Below are positions 8,136 through 16,872 of a stretch of DNA of 64,000 bases, piece by piece. The notes under the pieces were generated by a model. It was given only the letters and a program-made list of their open reading frames with translations, had not been told where the DNA came from and did no database searches. Each line of letters opens with the position of its first letter. Position 1 is the first letter of the stretch. The stretch is from an uncultured Bacilli bacterium (lineage in GTDB: Bacteria > Bacillota_I > Bacilli_A > RFN20 > DUOF01), in assembly GCA_934183255.1 (NCBI GenBank), contig CAKPSD010000001.1:186001-250000 (forward strand), in the 5' to 3' direction. The position numbers were made by a program, and so were the translations under genes.

Positions 8136-8173
8136 CTCAATTAATAATATTAAATTAGATAAAATTTATGACA

Positions 8174-8947
8174 TTATTGAAATAATTTTTCTAAAAAGCT
8201 TTTTTTACGATATTTTAATAAATCCACACTCTCTCCATTTAACCTTCTACTCATATTATCAAAACATTTAGAAGCAATACTTTTACTATTATGGCTGACT
8301 GGTACTCCTTTATTATTTCCTTCAGTTACTGCTTCATCATAATACACGACTCCTAAAACTCCTATTCCTAAAACATCTACAGCATCAGACATAGTAAGTG
8401 ATATTCCCTCTTCAATATGTTTCATATTTACTCTATTAATAACTAATTTAACATCTTGAATATTATTACTATTTAAAATACCTATTACTTTATCAGCATC
8501 TCTAATTGAAGAAGCATCTAAAGTAACTACTACTATTGCTTCATCGGCATTTTTAATCGCATTATAAAAGCCTCTTTCAATTCCTGCTGGTGAATCTATT
8601 AAAATATAATCAAAATTTTCCTTTAAAGTATTAATTATTTTTTCTAAATAGCTAAAATCTATCTTTTGTACATCAATAGATTTACAAGCTGGTAAAATAA
8701 ATAAATTATTACTTCTTTTATCTTTAACTAATGCTTGTGATAAACTACATAAACCACTTATAACATCTTGCATATCAAATATAACTCTATTTTCTATTCC
8801 TAGCACTACATCTAGATTTTTAAGTCCTAAATCTGCATCTATTAAACAAACTTTATTATTTTTTGATAGTGATATACCTAAATTAGATGTAACACTAGTC
8901 TTACCTACACCACCTTTACCAGATGTAACTACAATTACTCTTGCCAT
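8174..8947 (-). CDS. minD: Septum site-determining ATPase MinD
   Basis: 257 residues. Deviant Walker A GKGGVGKTS (about 10-18), LIDADLGLKNLD, and DSPAGIERG. The C-terminus is an amphipathic membrane-targeting helix (SFLEKLF). MinD dimerises on the membrane with ATP and recruits MinC to block division away from mid-cell. It overlaps minC by 32 bases. No MinE or DivIVA gene is visible in the window. Confidence 0.97.
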   Translation of the reverse strand: MARVIVVTSGKGGVGKTSVTSNLGISLSKNNKVCLIDADLGLKNLDVVLGIENRVIFDMQDVISGLCSLSQALVKDKRSNNLFILPACKSIDVQKIDFSYLEKIINTLKENFDYILIDSPAGIERGFYNAIKNADEAIVVVTLDASSIRDADKVIGILNSNNIQDVKLVINRVNMKHIEEGISLTMSDAVDVLGIGVLGVVYYDEAVTEGNNKGVPVSHNSKSIASKCFDNMSRRLNGESVDLLKYRKKSFLEKLFQ

Positions 8948-9530
8948 ATATCCTCTCTCTCCTATCTATGAATCCTTCACTAACTATTCCATCATTAACT
9001 ACTTTTAATATGCTATTTTTAATTTCTTCATCAACTAATAATTCACACTTACATATTTTAATTAAAGCGTTATTTATACTTGATGCGACTAGTTTATTAT
9101 TTGCTCCCTTCAATTCTACATTTCCATTAATTTTACCTATAACATATAAGTTTCCATTAACAATTACTTTACTACCTATATTTATATTTCCAATTAGTAA
9201 TGTATTATTATGAAATATTTTTATTTCTCCAGATCGTATATTGCCTTCATGTAAAATAATATTTTTATTAACTTCTTCTCTATAAATTATTTTATTAATA
9301 TATATTGATCCAAATGATTGAAAAACATCAAATATTTGCAATATTTCTTTTGAAGATAAAGATATATTATGAATATCTAAGGTTACATTTGTTTTAAGTA
9401 AGTTATCCTTAATATATAACTTATCTAATCTTTTTTTCAAACTATCAATAAAGTTATTAAATGATAATTTATCATTAACTATAATATTTATTTTATTATC
9501 TATATTTTTAAACATAACATCCTGTTCCAT
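8916..9530 (-). CDS. minC: Septum site-determining protein MinC
   Basis: 204 residues. The N-terminal half is divergent. The C-terminal half is the MinC right-handed beta-helix (GNINIGSKVIVNGNLYVIGKINGNV), the domain that binds MinD and FtsZ. It should act as the FtsZ polymerisation inhibitor together with MinD. It overlaps minD and follows radC; mreB, mreC and mreD, usually between radC and minC, are absent. GAGGTG precedes the start. Confidence 0.92.
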   Translation of the reverse strand: MEQDVMFKNIDNKINIIVNDKLSFNNFIDSLKKRLDKLYIKDNLLKTNVTLDIHNISLSSKEILQIFDVFQSFGSIYINKIIYREEVNKNIILHEGNIRSGEIKIFHNNTLLIGNINIGSKVIVNGNLYVIGKINGNVELKGANNKLVASSINNALIKICKCELLVDEEIKNSILKVVNDGIVSEGFIDRRERIYGKSNCSYIW

Positions 9531-9585
9531 TCTTTCACCTCAATTAGAATTATAGAATTCTTAACTGTCGAAAAAGAAAGAATTA

Positions 9586-10263
9586 TTATATATATGACAT
9601 CTTTTTTAAAGATATATAACCTTCTTTGCCTATAATTATGTGATCAAGCATTTTTATATCCACCACTTCACACATTTTAATAATTTTTTTAGTTATTAAA
9701 ATATCTTGTACACTAGGAGTAGGATCACCACTTGGATGATTATGTAAACATATAATCTTACTTGCGCCATACATTAAAGCTTTTTTTAATATTAGATTAA
9801 CATCTACAACAGAATTACTAATTCCTCCAACAAATAATTTTTCATATTTAATAATGTGTGATTTAATATTTAAAAAAATAACCATAAATACTTCTTGTTT
9901 TTCTTCTTTTAATAATAAAGAAAAATTATTATAAATATCATCTGCATTATTTATAATTTTAATACTATTTATTTTACTTATTTGGACTCTTTTTGCTATT
10001 TCCATTATTGCTAATAACTCTATTGCTTTCGCCTTTTTTATTCCATTTATTTCAATTAAGTCTTTATAATTACAATTTATTAAATCGTTAAAATTATTAT
10101 ATTTATTTAAAATATAATTTGATAATTCAAATACATTCATTTTTTTGGTTCCTGTTTTTAAAACTAATGCTAGCAATTCACTATTACTTAAAGTTTCTAT
10201 ACCATTTCTAATTGCCTTTTCTCTTGGCATTTCATCTATATTTACTAATCTTTTATTTCCCAT
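9586..10263 (-). CDS. radC: RadC family protein (JAB/MPN domain)
   Basis: 225 residues: UPF0758 N-terminal helix-hairpin-helix part (PREKAIRNGIETLSNSELLALVLKTGTK), then a JAB1/MPN metalloprotease-like domain with HNHPSGDPTPS. RadC is found in most bacteria; its biochemical role is unsettled and it is not required for repair in the species studied. Its start lies inside the 3' end of an upstream peptide gene (19-base overlap) and no clear ribosome binding site precedes it, so translation is probably coupled to that gene. Confidence 0.95.
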   Translation of the reverse strand: MGNKRLVNIDEMPREKAIRNGIETLSNSELLALVLKTGTKKMNVFELSNYILNKYNNFNDLINCNYKDLIEINGIKKAKAIELLAIMEIAKRVQISKINSIKIINNADDIYNNFSLLLKEEKQEVFMVIFLNIKSHIIKYEKLFVGGISNSVVDVNLILKKALMYGASKIICLHNHPSGDPTPSVQDILITKKIIKMCEVVDIKMLDHIIIGKEGYISLKKMSYI

Positions 10264-10436
10264 TCAAAATTAAAACCATTTCCAAATGAAGACTTGCCTT
10301 TAGTAGATTGATATAACTTAAATACAGTAATAGTTATAAGTGCTATTGCACCAATTGCTAAAACTGTTGCAAGTTCAGGTGCCGCTCCTCCTATTATTGT
10401 TTTAAGTTCTTCATCTTTTACTAATTTATATTTCAT
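10245..10436 (-). CDS. Double-glycine leader peptide (putative bacteriocin-like peptide)
   Basis: 63 residues. The N-terminus MKYKLVKDEELKTIIGG matches the double-glycine leader of class II bacteriocins and related peptides (charged, E-L-K-x-I-x-G-G). Cleavage after GG would release about 46 residues starting AAPELATV, with a 20-residue hydrophobic helix and a polar GNGFNFEWEIKD tail. The ribosome binding site is strong (AAGGGGG nine bases upstream). No C39-peptidase ABC transporter lies in the window, so export would need one elsewhere. It overlaps radC by 19 bases. It could instead be a small membrane protein with a chance GG motif. Confidence 0.7.
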   Translation of the reverse strand: MKYKLVKDEELKTIIGGAAPELATVLAIGAIALITITVFKLYQSTKGKSSFGNGFNFEWEIKD

Positions 10437-10530
10437 TTAAATTTCCCCCTTTATTAATTTAATAGTAAGAAATTTTAAAAATTAATGAATTATTTTTATT
10501 TTTTTTGTATTTTCCTATTTTACTTTTTAA

Positions 10531-10559
10531 TTGATATTATTTTTATTTTAAATTATAAT
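10531..10559 (+). promoter_or_regulatory. Sigma-A promoter for the acidic protein gene
   Basis: TTGATA (10531-10536), 17-base spacer, TATAAT (10554-10559). Nearly consensus, about 20 bases upstream of the ATG at 10582. Confidence 0.85.
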
Positions 10560-10581
10560 GTAGTCGTAGGAGTTGGTAATA

Positions 10582-11310
10582 ATGAAAAAAGTTAATACAG
10601 AAGAAGTTGAAAATATCTCATTAAGTGCTAAGCAAATAAAATCTAAACTTGAAGATTCTTTAGCTTATGATCATAACAAATATAAAAATGTTGACATATT
10701 ATTTGACACAAAACCTAATGCATATTACAAATTACCTTTTTCAGATTTCAAAATCGCTATTAGTGAAGAATTAACTAGCCAACAAACTTTACTTGAAAAT
10801 CTTAACACTTATATTAGCGATGTTAAATTAATTGAAGAAAATGAGAAAATTGAAGAATTAAAAGAAGTAGATGAAAATGATATAAACATTATTGAAGAAG
10901 TTTGTGAATTTGATGAAATTGAGGAAGAAGAGGAAGAAGAGGAAGAGGAAGAAGATGGTGAAGTTGCTATGCTTCCTTTAATGGACAGAGCAAAAAAACC
11001 TAGTCTTACTAGAATTAAAGTTGTTGATGTAGCTAAAGTAATTGAAAAAATTAAAAGAGAAGCTATTGAAAAGAATAAAGGAAAACCTGTCATTACTAGA
11101 AGACAAATAAATAAGATGTTAAAACCTTATTTGATAAAGAAAGCTGCTAGCATGGATGTTGATGGTATTGATGATGCTATGACTAGTATTGATATTTACT
11201 TAAATGCAGTAAATAAAATTGCAAATAATAATGATGCACCATTAAATGAAAATAACAATGCACCATTAGAATTAAATATTAAAGATATTTTGGAAGATTT
11301 AGAAAAATAA
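10582..11310 (+). CDS. Acidic hypothetical protein with a glutamate run
   Basis: 242 residues from ATG 10582, which has TAGGAG nine bases upstream; an in-frame TTG nine bases earlier touches that site and is unlikely. No family recognised. The central part holds an unbroken run of about eleven Glu within a very acidic stretch (about 85-130). The C-terminal half is basic then helical (KPVITRRQINKMLKPYLIKKA). No signal peptide. It has a strong promoter of its own, and is divergent from the GG-leader peptide gene. It meets the HAD gene end to end at 11310/11311 with no hairpin between them. Confidence 0.75.
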   Translation: MKKVNTEEVENISLSAKQIKSKLEDSLAYDHNKYKNVDILFDTKPNAYYKLPFSDFKIAISEELTSQQTLLENLNTYISDVKLIEENEKIEELKEVDENDINIIEEVCEFDEIEEEEEEEEEEEDGEVAMLPLMDRAKKPSLTRIKVVDVAKVIEKIKREAIEKNKGKPVITRRQINKMLKPYLIKKAASMDVDGIDDAMTSIDIYLNAVNKIANNNDAPLNENNNAPLELNIKDILEDLEK

Positions 11311-12024
11311 TTAATTAAGTTTAGGGAGATCTATAATGAGTTCCATTAAATCATTATAATCTCCTTTTTTTGTACAATTATTTAGATATTCTTTACTTCT
11401 TACATAATTAGTTACTATATAGCAAGGAACTCCTATTTTTTCAATTGCTGCATCATAAAAACAATCATTTCCTATCATGATAGTTTCATCTGCATTAAGA
11501 TTGTTGTTTTTTAATATTTCCATATAATAATTTTCATTAGGTTTACAATAATGTGAGTTATCATATGTTGTAATATATGAAAATAAATTTTTATCTATAT
11601 TTCCCCATTCTAATCTTTTTTCTATTGCTGTTTTAGAAAATTGTGGATTAGTAGCAATTATTAAGTTGTATCCTTTTTCACTTAATACTTCTACCATAAC
11701 TCTAGCTATTTCTATTTTCTTTATACATTTTTTTAAATTGTTATACTCATTATTATGAAAATCATCCATTAAATCTATAATTTCTTTTTCATTAATATTT
11801 AAATTATCTTTTATATGTTTAACAAATACTTCCTTATTTGTAAGGGGTCCTTTATTAGTACGTATTTTATTATCTCCAGATTTTACAATTAAAGAAACAT
11901 CTTCATATTTATAGCCCATTTTTTTAAATTTATTAAATATATACTTTAAATACAAATAATCAAATCTTTCATGATTAGTATTAATCAAAGTGCCATCCAT
12001 ATCAAATATTACATTTTTAATCAT
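11311..12024 (-). CDS. HAD-superfamily hydrolase
   Basis: 237 residues. HAD motif I is DMDGTLINT (about 8-16), motif II ATNPQFSK, motif III/IV GNDCFYD. The helical cap between motifs I and II suggests a subclass I enzyme acting on small phosphorylated metabolites; the substrate cannot be told. It overlaps the upstream S51 peptidase gene by four bases, so both are in one transcript. Confidence 0.9.
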   Translation of the reverse strand: MIKNVIFDMDGTLINTNHERFDYLYLKYIFNKFKKMGYKYEDVSLIVKSGDNKIRTNKGPLTNKEVFVKHIKDNLNINEKEIIDLMDDFHNNEYNNLKKCIKKIEIARVMVEVLSEKGYNLIIATNPQFSKTAIEKRLEWGNIDKNLFSYITTYDNSHYCKPNENYYMEILKNNNLNADETIMIGNDCFYDAAIEKIGVPCYIVTNYVRSKEYLNNCTKKGDYNDLMELIIDLPKLN

Positions 12025-12734
12025 TTTTTATTCTCCAACACCTTATTTAAATTATCTATTTTTTCATATTTCCCAGCATTAAAGTAATATGCATCTCCAT
12101 ATAACTTTATTTCTTCTTTCTTTATAGTTATAAAGCTTTCATCAGGTAAAGCTATAAATGATTGTTTTATACTATCTTTTAACAATACTTCATTAATTCT
12201 AATTTCATCATTAACATTAAAATTAGGTTCTACATTTATATTAGTTAATCCAAGTCCTTTATAATAAACAGTTTTTTCTATATTTTCATTTTTACTATAA
12301 TAAACTTTACCTGCCATATTCATTGTACCTGCACTAATTCCTAATAATACGCCTTTATATCTTTTTAATATATCTTTCATTTCTATATCATTAAAGAAAG
12401 TTATTTGATCAAGAGGATCTCCACCCATAAATATAACTAAATCGCTATTTAAAATTAAACTTCTAGAAAACAAAGCATTTCTACTATCTAATACATCACT
12501 CATTTTAAATTTAAAACCAGATAATGATAATGATTTAACTATTTGTTCACTATATTTATCAGTCTTGTCATAATTATCAGGTGAACTACAAACTAATAAT
12601 AAATTATTATAATTTTCTATTTCATTTTTTAAACATTCTACTAACTCTTTGTTTTCTAATTTATTTGCAATTACATTTTCTTTTTCTTTTTTATAAGTAA
12701 ATTCAGGGTCACTTGTTAAAAATATTGCTTTCAT
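12021..12734 (-). CDS. Peptidase S51 family protein (dipeptidase E / cyanophycinase-like)
   Basis: 237 residues. The nucleophile Ser lies in LLGISAGTMNMAG, the nucleophile elbow of the S51 family; FMGGDPLDQITFF and IALPDESFI are the other family signatures. S51 enzymes (PepE, cyanophycinase) cleave Asp-containing peptides. Substrate unknown here. AGGAGAGA precedes the ATG. It is followed by the HAD gene with a four-base overlap. Confidence 0.85.
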   Translation of the reverse strand: MKAIFLTSDPEFTYKKEKENVIANKLENKELVECLKNEIENYNNLLLVCSSPDNYDKTDKYSEQIVKSLSLSGFKFKMSDVLDSRNALFSRSLILNSDLVIFMGGDPLDQITFFNDIEMKDILKRYKGVLLGISAGTMNMAGKVYYSKNENIEKTVYYKGLGLTNINVEPNFNVNDEIRINEVLLKDSIKQSFIALPDESFITIKKEEIKLYGDAYYFNAGKYEKIDNLNKVLENKK

Positions 12735-12745
12735 TAATATCTCTC

Positions 12746-13081
12746 CTATTCTACCTTAAATTCTTCTCTAACTATATTATTTCTAAGCCAAATAAAACTT
12801 TCCCAATTATAAGGGTATTTATTTTTGATGTAATATGTTTTACTATTTTTATCTTCAACTGTAATCATATAAACACCATCATCCACTACTTCTTCACTAA
12901 CATACTTTAAATTCCATCTTTTAAATATTACAAGAAATCTTCTTAATATTTCTTGTATTTCATATTTATTATATTTTAATGCTTTAATTTTATTATTTTC
13001 TTCTACTTCTATTTTATTTTCATTTATAGAAATAATAGTATCAGGCATAAAATCATTTATTTCTTTTATTACAATGCGCAT
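12746..13081 (-). CDS. Hypothetical protein, 111 residues
   Basis: Start taken at ATG 13081, with AGGTGA seven bases upstream; a GTG nine bases earlier is part of that site. Small soluble protein with mixed strands and helices, containing YNWESFIWLRNNIV near the end. No family recognised. First gene of a likely three-gene transcript with the S51 and HAD genes. Confidence 0.65.
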   Translation of the reverse strand: MRIVIKEINDFMPDTIISINENKIEVEENNKIKALKYNKYEIQEILRRFLVIFKRWNLKYVSEEVVDDGVYMITVEDKNSKTYYIKNKYPYNWESFIWLRNNIVREEFKVE

Positions 13082-13307
13082 ATAAATCACCTATACTTAT
13101 TCTATTATTTTTTCTTTCTATTATCAACTTTAAAGACCAACAAAGTAACACAACAAGTAAATGATAAGAATAATATTTTCATTTTAAATACTATCTAAAT
13201 TAAATATAAAACTAAAAATAGCAAATTAATTCAGTTTAATTCATATATTATATAATTAATTCTAATATCAACTTTTATATGTTAATATATTTATAGAGGT
13301 GATTTTC

Positions 13308-14291
13308 ATGGATATAATTGTAAGTAAGAAAACAGAACTAATGGGAATTATGCTTTTAATTAGTGACTATAAAGAAAAATATCCTTTTTTAGTTGAAGAG
13401 ATGAATAATAAAGAATATAGGAATGAAATATTAAATACATTTTCTAAATTCAAGAATACTAAAACGATAAAATTACTAAATAAAATAATTAATACTTTAT
13501 GTTTTAACTATGACGCTCCTATATATTTAATTGAACAAGTTAATGATGATTTATCATATGATAATTTACCAAGTTATCCATTTAAGGAAAGACTAGAAAG
13601 TTCAAATCTAGTAATAGATTTTCTTAATAGTTTAAAAGAATTTTCTACTCTTATAAAATTTGATGATTTCTATAATAAACATTTAAATTATTATAATGAA
13701 GGGATAACTCAAATAAATAATTTAGTTAAAGATTATAAAATAGTTAAATTTTTAAAAGATTTCTATAAAATGGATTTTAAAAATATTAATTTTATTATCA
13801 ATTTAATGTTTTTCGCCACTCATGGAAATTATGGTATCAATGTAAATAATGATTTTATTTGTAATCAATGTCTTAGGGAAAGTGAAAATAATAAAATAAA
13901 TTTTATAGATAGTGTTGATAACACACTTACCTTATATGTTCATGAATTTAGTCATAGCGTTGTAAATCCTTTAACTAGAAAGTATTCTACTATTACTATG
14001 GATTTTTTTAATGATATTAAAGATAAAATGATTAAACAAGCATATAATTTGCCAGAAACCATTATTGATGAACATATAGTAAGAGGAATTGAGTTAATAT
14101 TTTTAAAATATTCATTTAAGGATAGTTCTAGTAATTATGTTTTAAAATGGAAAAAAGAATATGAAGAAATTGGTTTTATATATATAAATGAAATATTTAA
14201 TAAATTAGATTATTACTATACTAATAAGCAAATGTATAAAGATTTTGAAGAATTCTTTCCTGAATTATTAACAACATTTAAAAGTTATTAA
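13308..14291 (+). CDS. DUF4932-type putative metalloprotease
   Basis: 327 residues from ATG 13308 (GAGGTG just upstream; a GTG at 13299 lies inside that site). The zinc-protease motif HEFSH appears in LYVHEFSHSVVNP (about residue 210), a pattern I recognise from DUF4932 proteins. A later Glu in DEHIVRGIELIF could be the third ligand. No signal peptide, so cytoplasmic. Isolated gene, divergent from the 12746 gene across 226 AT-rich bases and convergent with the kinase-RdgB gene. Confidence 0.8.
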   Translation: MDIIVSKKTELMGIMLLISDYKEKYPFLVEEMNNKEYRNEILNTFSKFKNTKTIKLLNKIINTLCFNYDAPIYLIEQVNDDLSYDNLPSYPFKERLESSNLVIDFLNSLKEFSTLIKFDDFYNKHLNYYNEGITQINNLVKDYKIVKFLKDFYKMDFKNINFIINLMFFATHGNYGINVNNDFICNQCLRESENNKINFIDSVDNTLTLYVHEFSHSVVNPLTRKYSTITMDFFNDIKDKMIKQAYNLPETIIDEHIVRGIELIFLKYSFKDSSSNYVLKWKKEYEEIGFIYINEIFNKLDYYYTNKQMYKDFEEFFPELLTTFKSY

Positions 14292-14305
14292 AATTTAATT
14301 ATATT

Positions 14306-15415
14306 TTATTTACAAAAGACTTCTTTAATAAAATCTTTTTGTTTTTTCATTTCTTCCCCCTCCATTATATTGTGTTCTTCTGGAGTCATTTCACTAACAT
14401 ATTTATTAGTTTTTTTATCATAACTTAATGATGATAATGGAACTCCCTTACATAATACTTTGCTTGGTTTATTAATAAAATAATGTTCAGGTTTAAACTC
14501 ACGTGTTTTTAATCTTCCATCATAATCTATAGCAGCAAGTGCAACATTATAATGTCCTTTGCTTTCTCCACCTACTTCATTTAGTTTTTCTATATATAAA
14601 TTTAATAATTCTTTATCCGCTAACTCTTTTCCTTTAAAACGCCTTACTAAAGCTCCTGGTTGATCCTCTTTCTTAAACTTATCTATAATCAAGCCACTAT
14701 CATTAGCGATAACAGGAAGTTTTGTTATATTTGAATATGCCTTTGCTTTGATAATAGCATTTTCTAATTCATTTTTGCCATTTTCTTCAATAACATCTGT
14801 AACTTTTATTTCATTTAAATTTGTTGTTTTCAAATTCAATTCATTACATAATTGTGAGTATATGTTTATTTTTCCTTGGTTAGAGGTTGCAATAAGGATT
14901 TTTTGTTCTTTACTTATAATTTCACAATTTTCTACATTCCATATTTCTGCTAAAGGTTCATTTAAACTTACGTTACTTTCTTCTATTCTTTTAGCATATA
15001 TATTAACTGCTTCTTCTGGATTAGCAATAATATGAACACAATTTGGATTTAAAGTTTGCCTTTGAATTATTCTTTTTATTGCTACTTCCTTATCATCCAT
15101 AAATCTAACTAAAACAAATTTTGGCTTATAATCTTTTAATAAATTATAAATAGCTTCTCTTTCACTTAATCTAGCATTAGTGGCATCTACAACTATTTCA
15201 TCATTTTCTATAATACTATTAAGTATCTCTTCGTGGAATGCTTTAAAAACAATAATGTTATCTGCACTTGAATATACTTTTCCAATGACGCCTTTATCTG
15301 AAAGTTCTTGTCTAACTTTATCTAATTCTATAATTTTAGCTTTTGTTAATATTTTCCTAGCAAATGTTGATTTACCAGATCCTGGTATTCCTAGTAATAA
15401 GTAAACTGTTTTCAT
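14306..15415 (-). CDS. Fusion: P-loop kinase (AAA_33 type) plus RdgB/HAM1 NTP pyrophosphatase
   Basis: 369 residues in two parts. Residues 1-165 are a zeta-toxin/polynucleotide-kinase-like P-loop domain (LLGIPGSGKST at 7-17, VVDATNA). Residues about 170-369 are a HAM1/RdgB domain that begins KILIATSNQGKINIY, with ANDSGLIID and PGALVRRF; RdgB removes dITP, dXTP and similar faulty nucleotides. Usually RdgB is a free 200-residue protein. The joined form suggests linked repair or salvage of nucleotides, but that is inference. No clear target for the kinase part. Confidence 0.85.
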   Translation of the reverse strand: MKTVYLLLGIPGSGKSTFARKILTKAKIIELDKVRQELSDKGVIGKVYSSADNIIVFKAFHEEILNSIIENDEIVVDATNARLSEREAIYNLLKDYKPKFVLVRFMDDKEVAIKRIIQRQTLNPNCVHIIANPEEAVNIYAKRIEESNVSLNEPLAEIWNVENCEIISKEQKILIATSNQGKINIYSQLCNELNLKTTNLNEIKVTDVIEENGKNELENAIIKAKAYSNITKLPVIANDSGLIIDKFKKEDQPGALVRRFKGKELADKELLNLYIEKLNEVGGESKGHYNVALAAIDYDGRLKTREFKPEHYFINKPSKVLCKGVPLSSLSYDKKTNKYVSEMTPEEHNIMEGEEMKKQKDFIKEVFCK

Positions 15416-15476
15416 AATTATTCTCCTTTATTTTAATTAATAAAAATATATTATAAAATTTTTATTAATTGCATCA

Positions 15477-15566
15477 TGGCGGACAGAAGGGGGATCGAAC
15501 CCCTGCACCACTTTCATGATCTAATTGATTTCCAATCAATCCTCTTAACCTCTTGAGTATCTGTCC
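15477..15566 (-). tRNA. tRNA-Ser (GGA)
   Basis: 90-base tRNA with long variable arm. Acceptor GGACAGA pairs with TCTGTCC, discriminator G, encoded CCA. Anticodon loop TTGGAAA gives anticodon GGA (Ser, UCC/UCU). T arm holds GGTTCGATCC. Confidence 0.97.
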
Positions 15567-15648
15567 ATATCTTTATTTTATCATAAAGGATAATTTTTTT
15601 ATTGTTTTATGTTATAAATATGCTACATAAATTTTATATGATATTTAA

Positions 15649-15677
15649 TTAAAATTAATAATTACTTGTGTTACAAT
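15649..15677 (+). promoter_or_regulatory. Promoter implying a leaderless transcript
   Basis: TTAAAA (15649-15654), 17-base spacer, TACAAT (15672-15677). The transcript would start about seven bases on, at the ATG 15685 itself. No Shine-Dalgarno sequence lies before that ATG. Confidence 0.45.
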
Positions 15678-15684
15678 TATTAAT

Positions 15685-16839
15685 ATGAAAAACAAACAAA
15701 CACAACTTTTTATTGATTTAGTTAACAAAAAAATCATATTAAACAAAATTCCTAAATATGCAAATATTTATTCTTTTTATATTAAACAAAAACATGAGTT
15801 ATCTAAATCAAATATTAATTATTTTTTTCCTTATCAAATATTAAATACATTAAATAATTCTAAACTTAAAAGTACATATATTGAATGTCTAAATACATGT
15901 AAGCCTGAGTTCTTCTATAAAAGCATAATACATGGAATATATCATAATTTAAGAGTATCTATTTTTACTTTTTATTTGTGTCATAAATTAAAACTAAATC
16001 ATAATTCTACAAAAATATCCCTATATGCAGCTTTGTATCATGATATAGGAAGAGTAAATGATGCAGAAGATAATTTTCATGGTCAAAGAAGTTCTCAAAT
16101 GATAGATTTATTAAACCTAGACTTATCTAATAAAGATAAACAAATTTTAAAGCTAATTATCACTGCGCATTCATTACCAGATGAAGAATTTTATAAAATG
16201 ATATCTGATAACGACCAAATAGATAAAAAGTTATGTGAAACTTTATTTAAAATATTAAAAGACTCAGACGCATTAGATAGAGTTAGGTTACCTTATCCTC
16301 ATGTTGATTTAAAATATTTAAGATTAAGTATTACTAAGCAAATGATTCCTTTTTCATATAACTTGTTTTATGGATGTAATTTTTTTATACAAAAACCTAA
16401 GTTAACTTCATCTGTTACTAGTATTAGTCGTGAAGAATTATTTAAACTAAGTAATAAATTTATTTTTCATGGTAGCAATAAACTTTTTGATTTATGTATT
16501 CCAAGTCAAGCTTACTGTAATACAGGAATTGTTGAAAATAGAAAATATGCTGTTTATGGAACTAGCGATATACGTTTTGCTATATGTTTTGCTTTATCTA
16601 AAGGAATTGATACATCTTGGGAAGCATTTGAAAAAGAATCTAGCTATTGTGCACATATTCATTCAAAAACAAAATTTAAAAATAATAAAGTTGGTTATCT
16701 TTATCTATTTGATAAAAAAGATTTTACTAATACTAGAGAAGAATCTATTCAATTTTTTTGCAATCATCCAGTTAAACCAATAAAAATATATAAAATATTA
16801 TATAAAAATTATGAAGACTTATTTTATTATGATGATTAA
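15685..16839 (+). CDS. HD-domain phosphohydrolase fused to an ART/PARP-like C-terminal domain
   Basis: 384 residues. Residues about 80-200 form an HD domain: His83 or His87, His119-Asp120 in AALYHDIGR, Asp195 in KDSDALDR. From about 255 the sequence changes to a pattern resembling small ADP-ribosyltransferase-like domains: FHGS (261-264), then VYGTSDIRFAICFAL (290-304), VGYLYLFDKKDF, and a final ESIQFFCNHPVKPIKI segment. The HD call is firm; the ART-like call rests on pattern only. It may act on nucleotides or on ADP-ribose-type modifications. No ribosome binding site is visible, and the promoter position suggests a leaderless mRNA. Confidence 0.8.
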   Translation: MKNKQTQLFIDLVNKKIILNKIPKYANIYSFYIKQKHELSKSNINYFFPYQILNTLNNSKLKSTYIECLNTCKPEFFYKSIIHGIYHNLRVSIFTFYLCHKLKLNHNSTKISLYAALYHDIGRVNDAEDNFHGQRSSQMIDLLNLDLSNKDKQILKLIITAHSLPDEEFYKMISDNDQIDKKLCETLFKILKDSDALDRVRLPYPHVDLKYLRLSITKQMIPFSYNLFYGCNFFIQKPKLTSSVTSISREELFKLSNKFIFHGSNKLFDLCIPSQAYCNTGIVENRKYAVYGTSDIRFAICFALSKGIDTSWEAFEKESSYCAHIHSKTKFKNNKVGYLYLFDKKDFTNTREESIQFFCNHPVKPIKIYKILYKNYEDLFYYDD

Positions 16840-16844
16840 AAAAT

Positions 16845-16872
16845 AAAAAAAGTTATGAATTTTCATAACTTT
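16845..16872. terminator. Bidirectional terminator
   Basis: AAAGTTATGAA pairs with TTTCATAACTTT; A-rich and T-rich flanks serve both the HD fusion gene (plus) and the ysxE-like gene (minus). Confidence 0.85.

Noticed and set aside
8136..8173. Sigma-E promoter before spoIVFA
   Set aside because: GTCATAA is a fair -35, but the -10 (AATATTAT) matches only about five of eight bases, so it is mentioned in the gene entry only.
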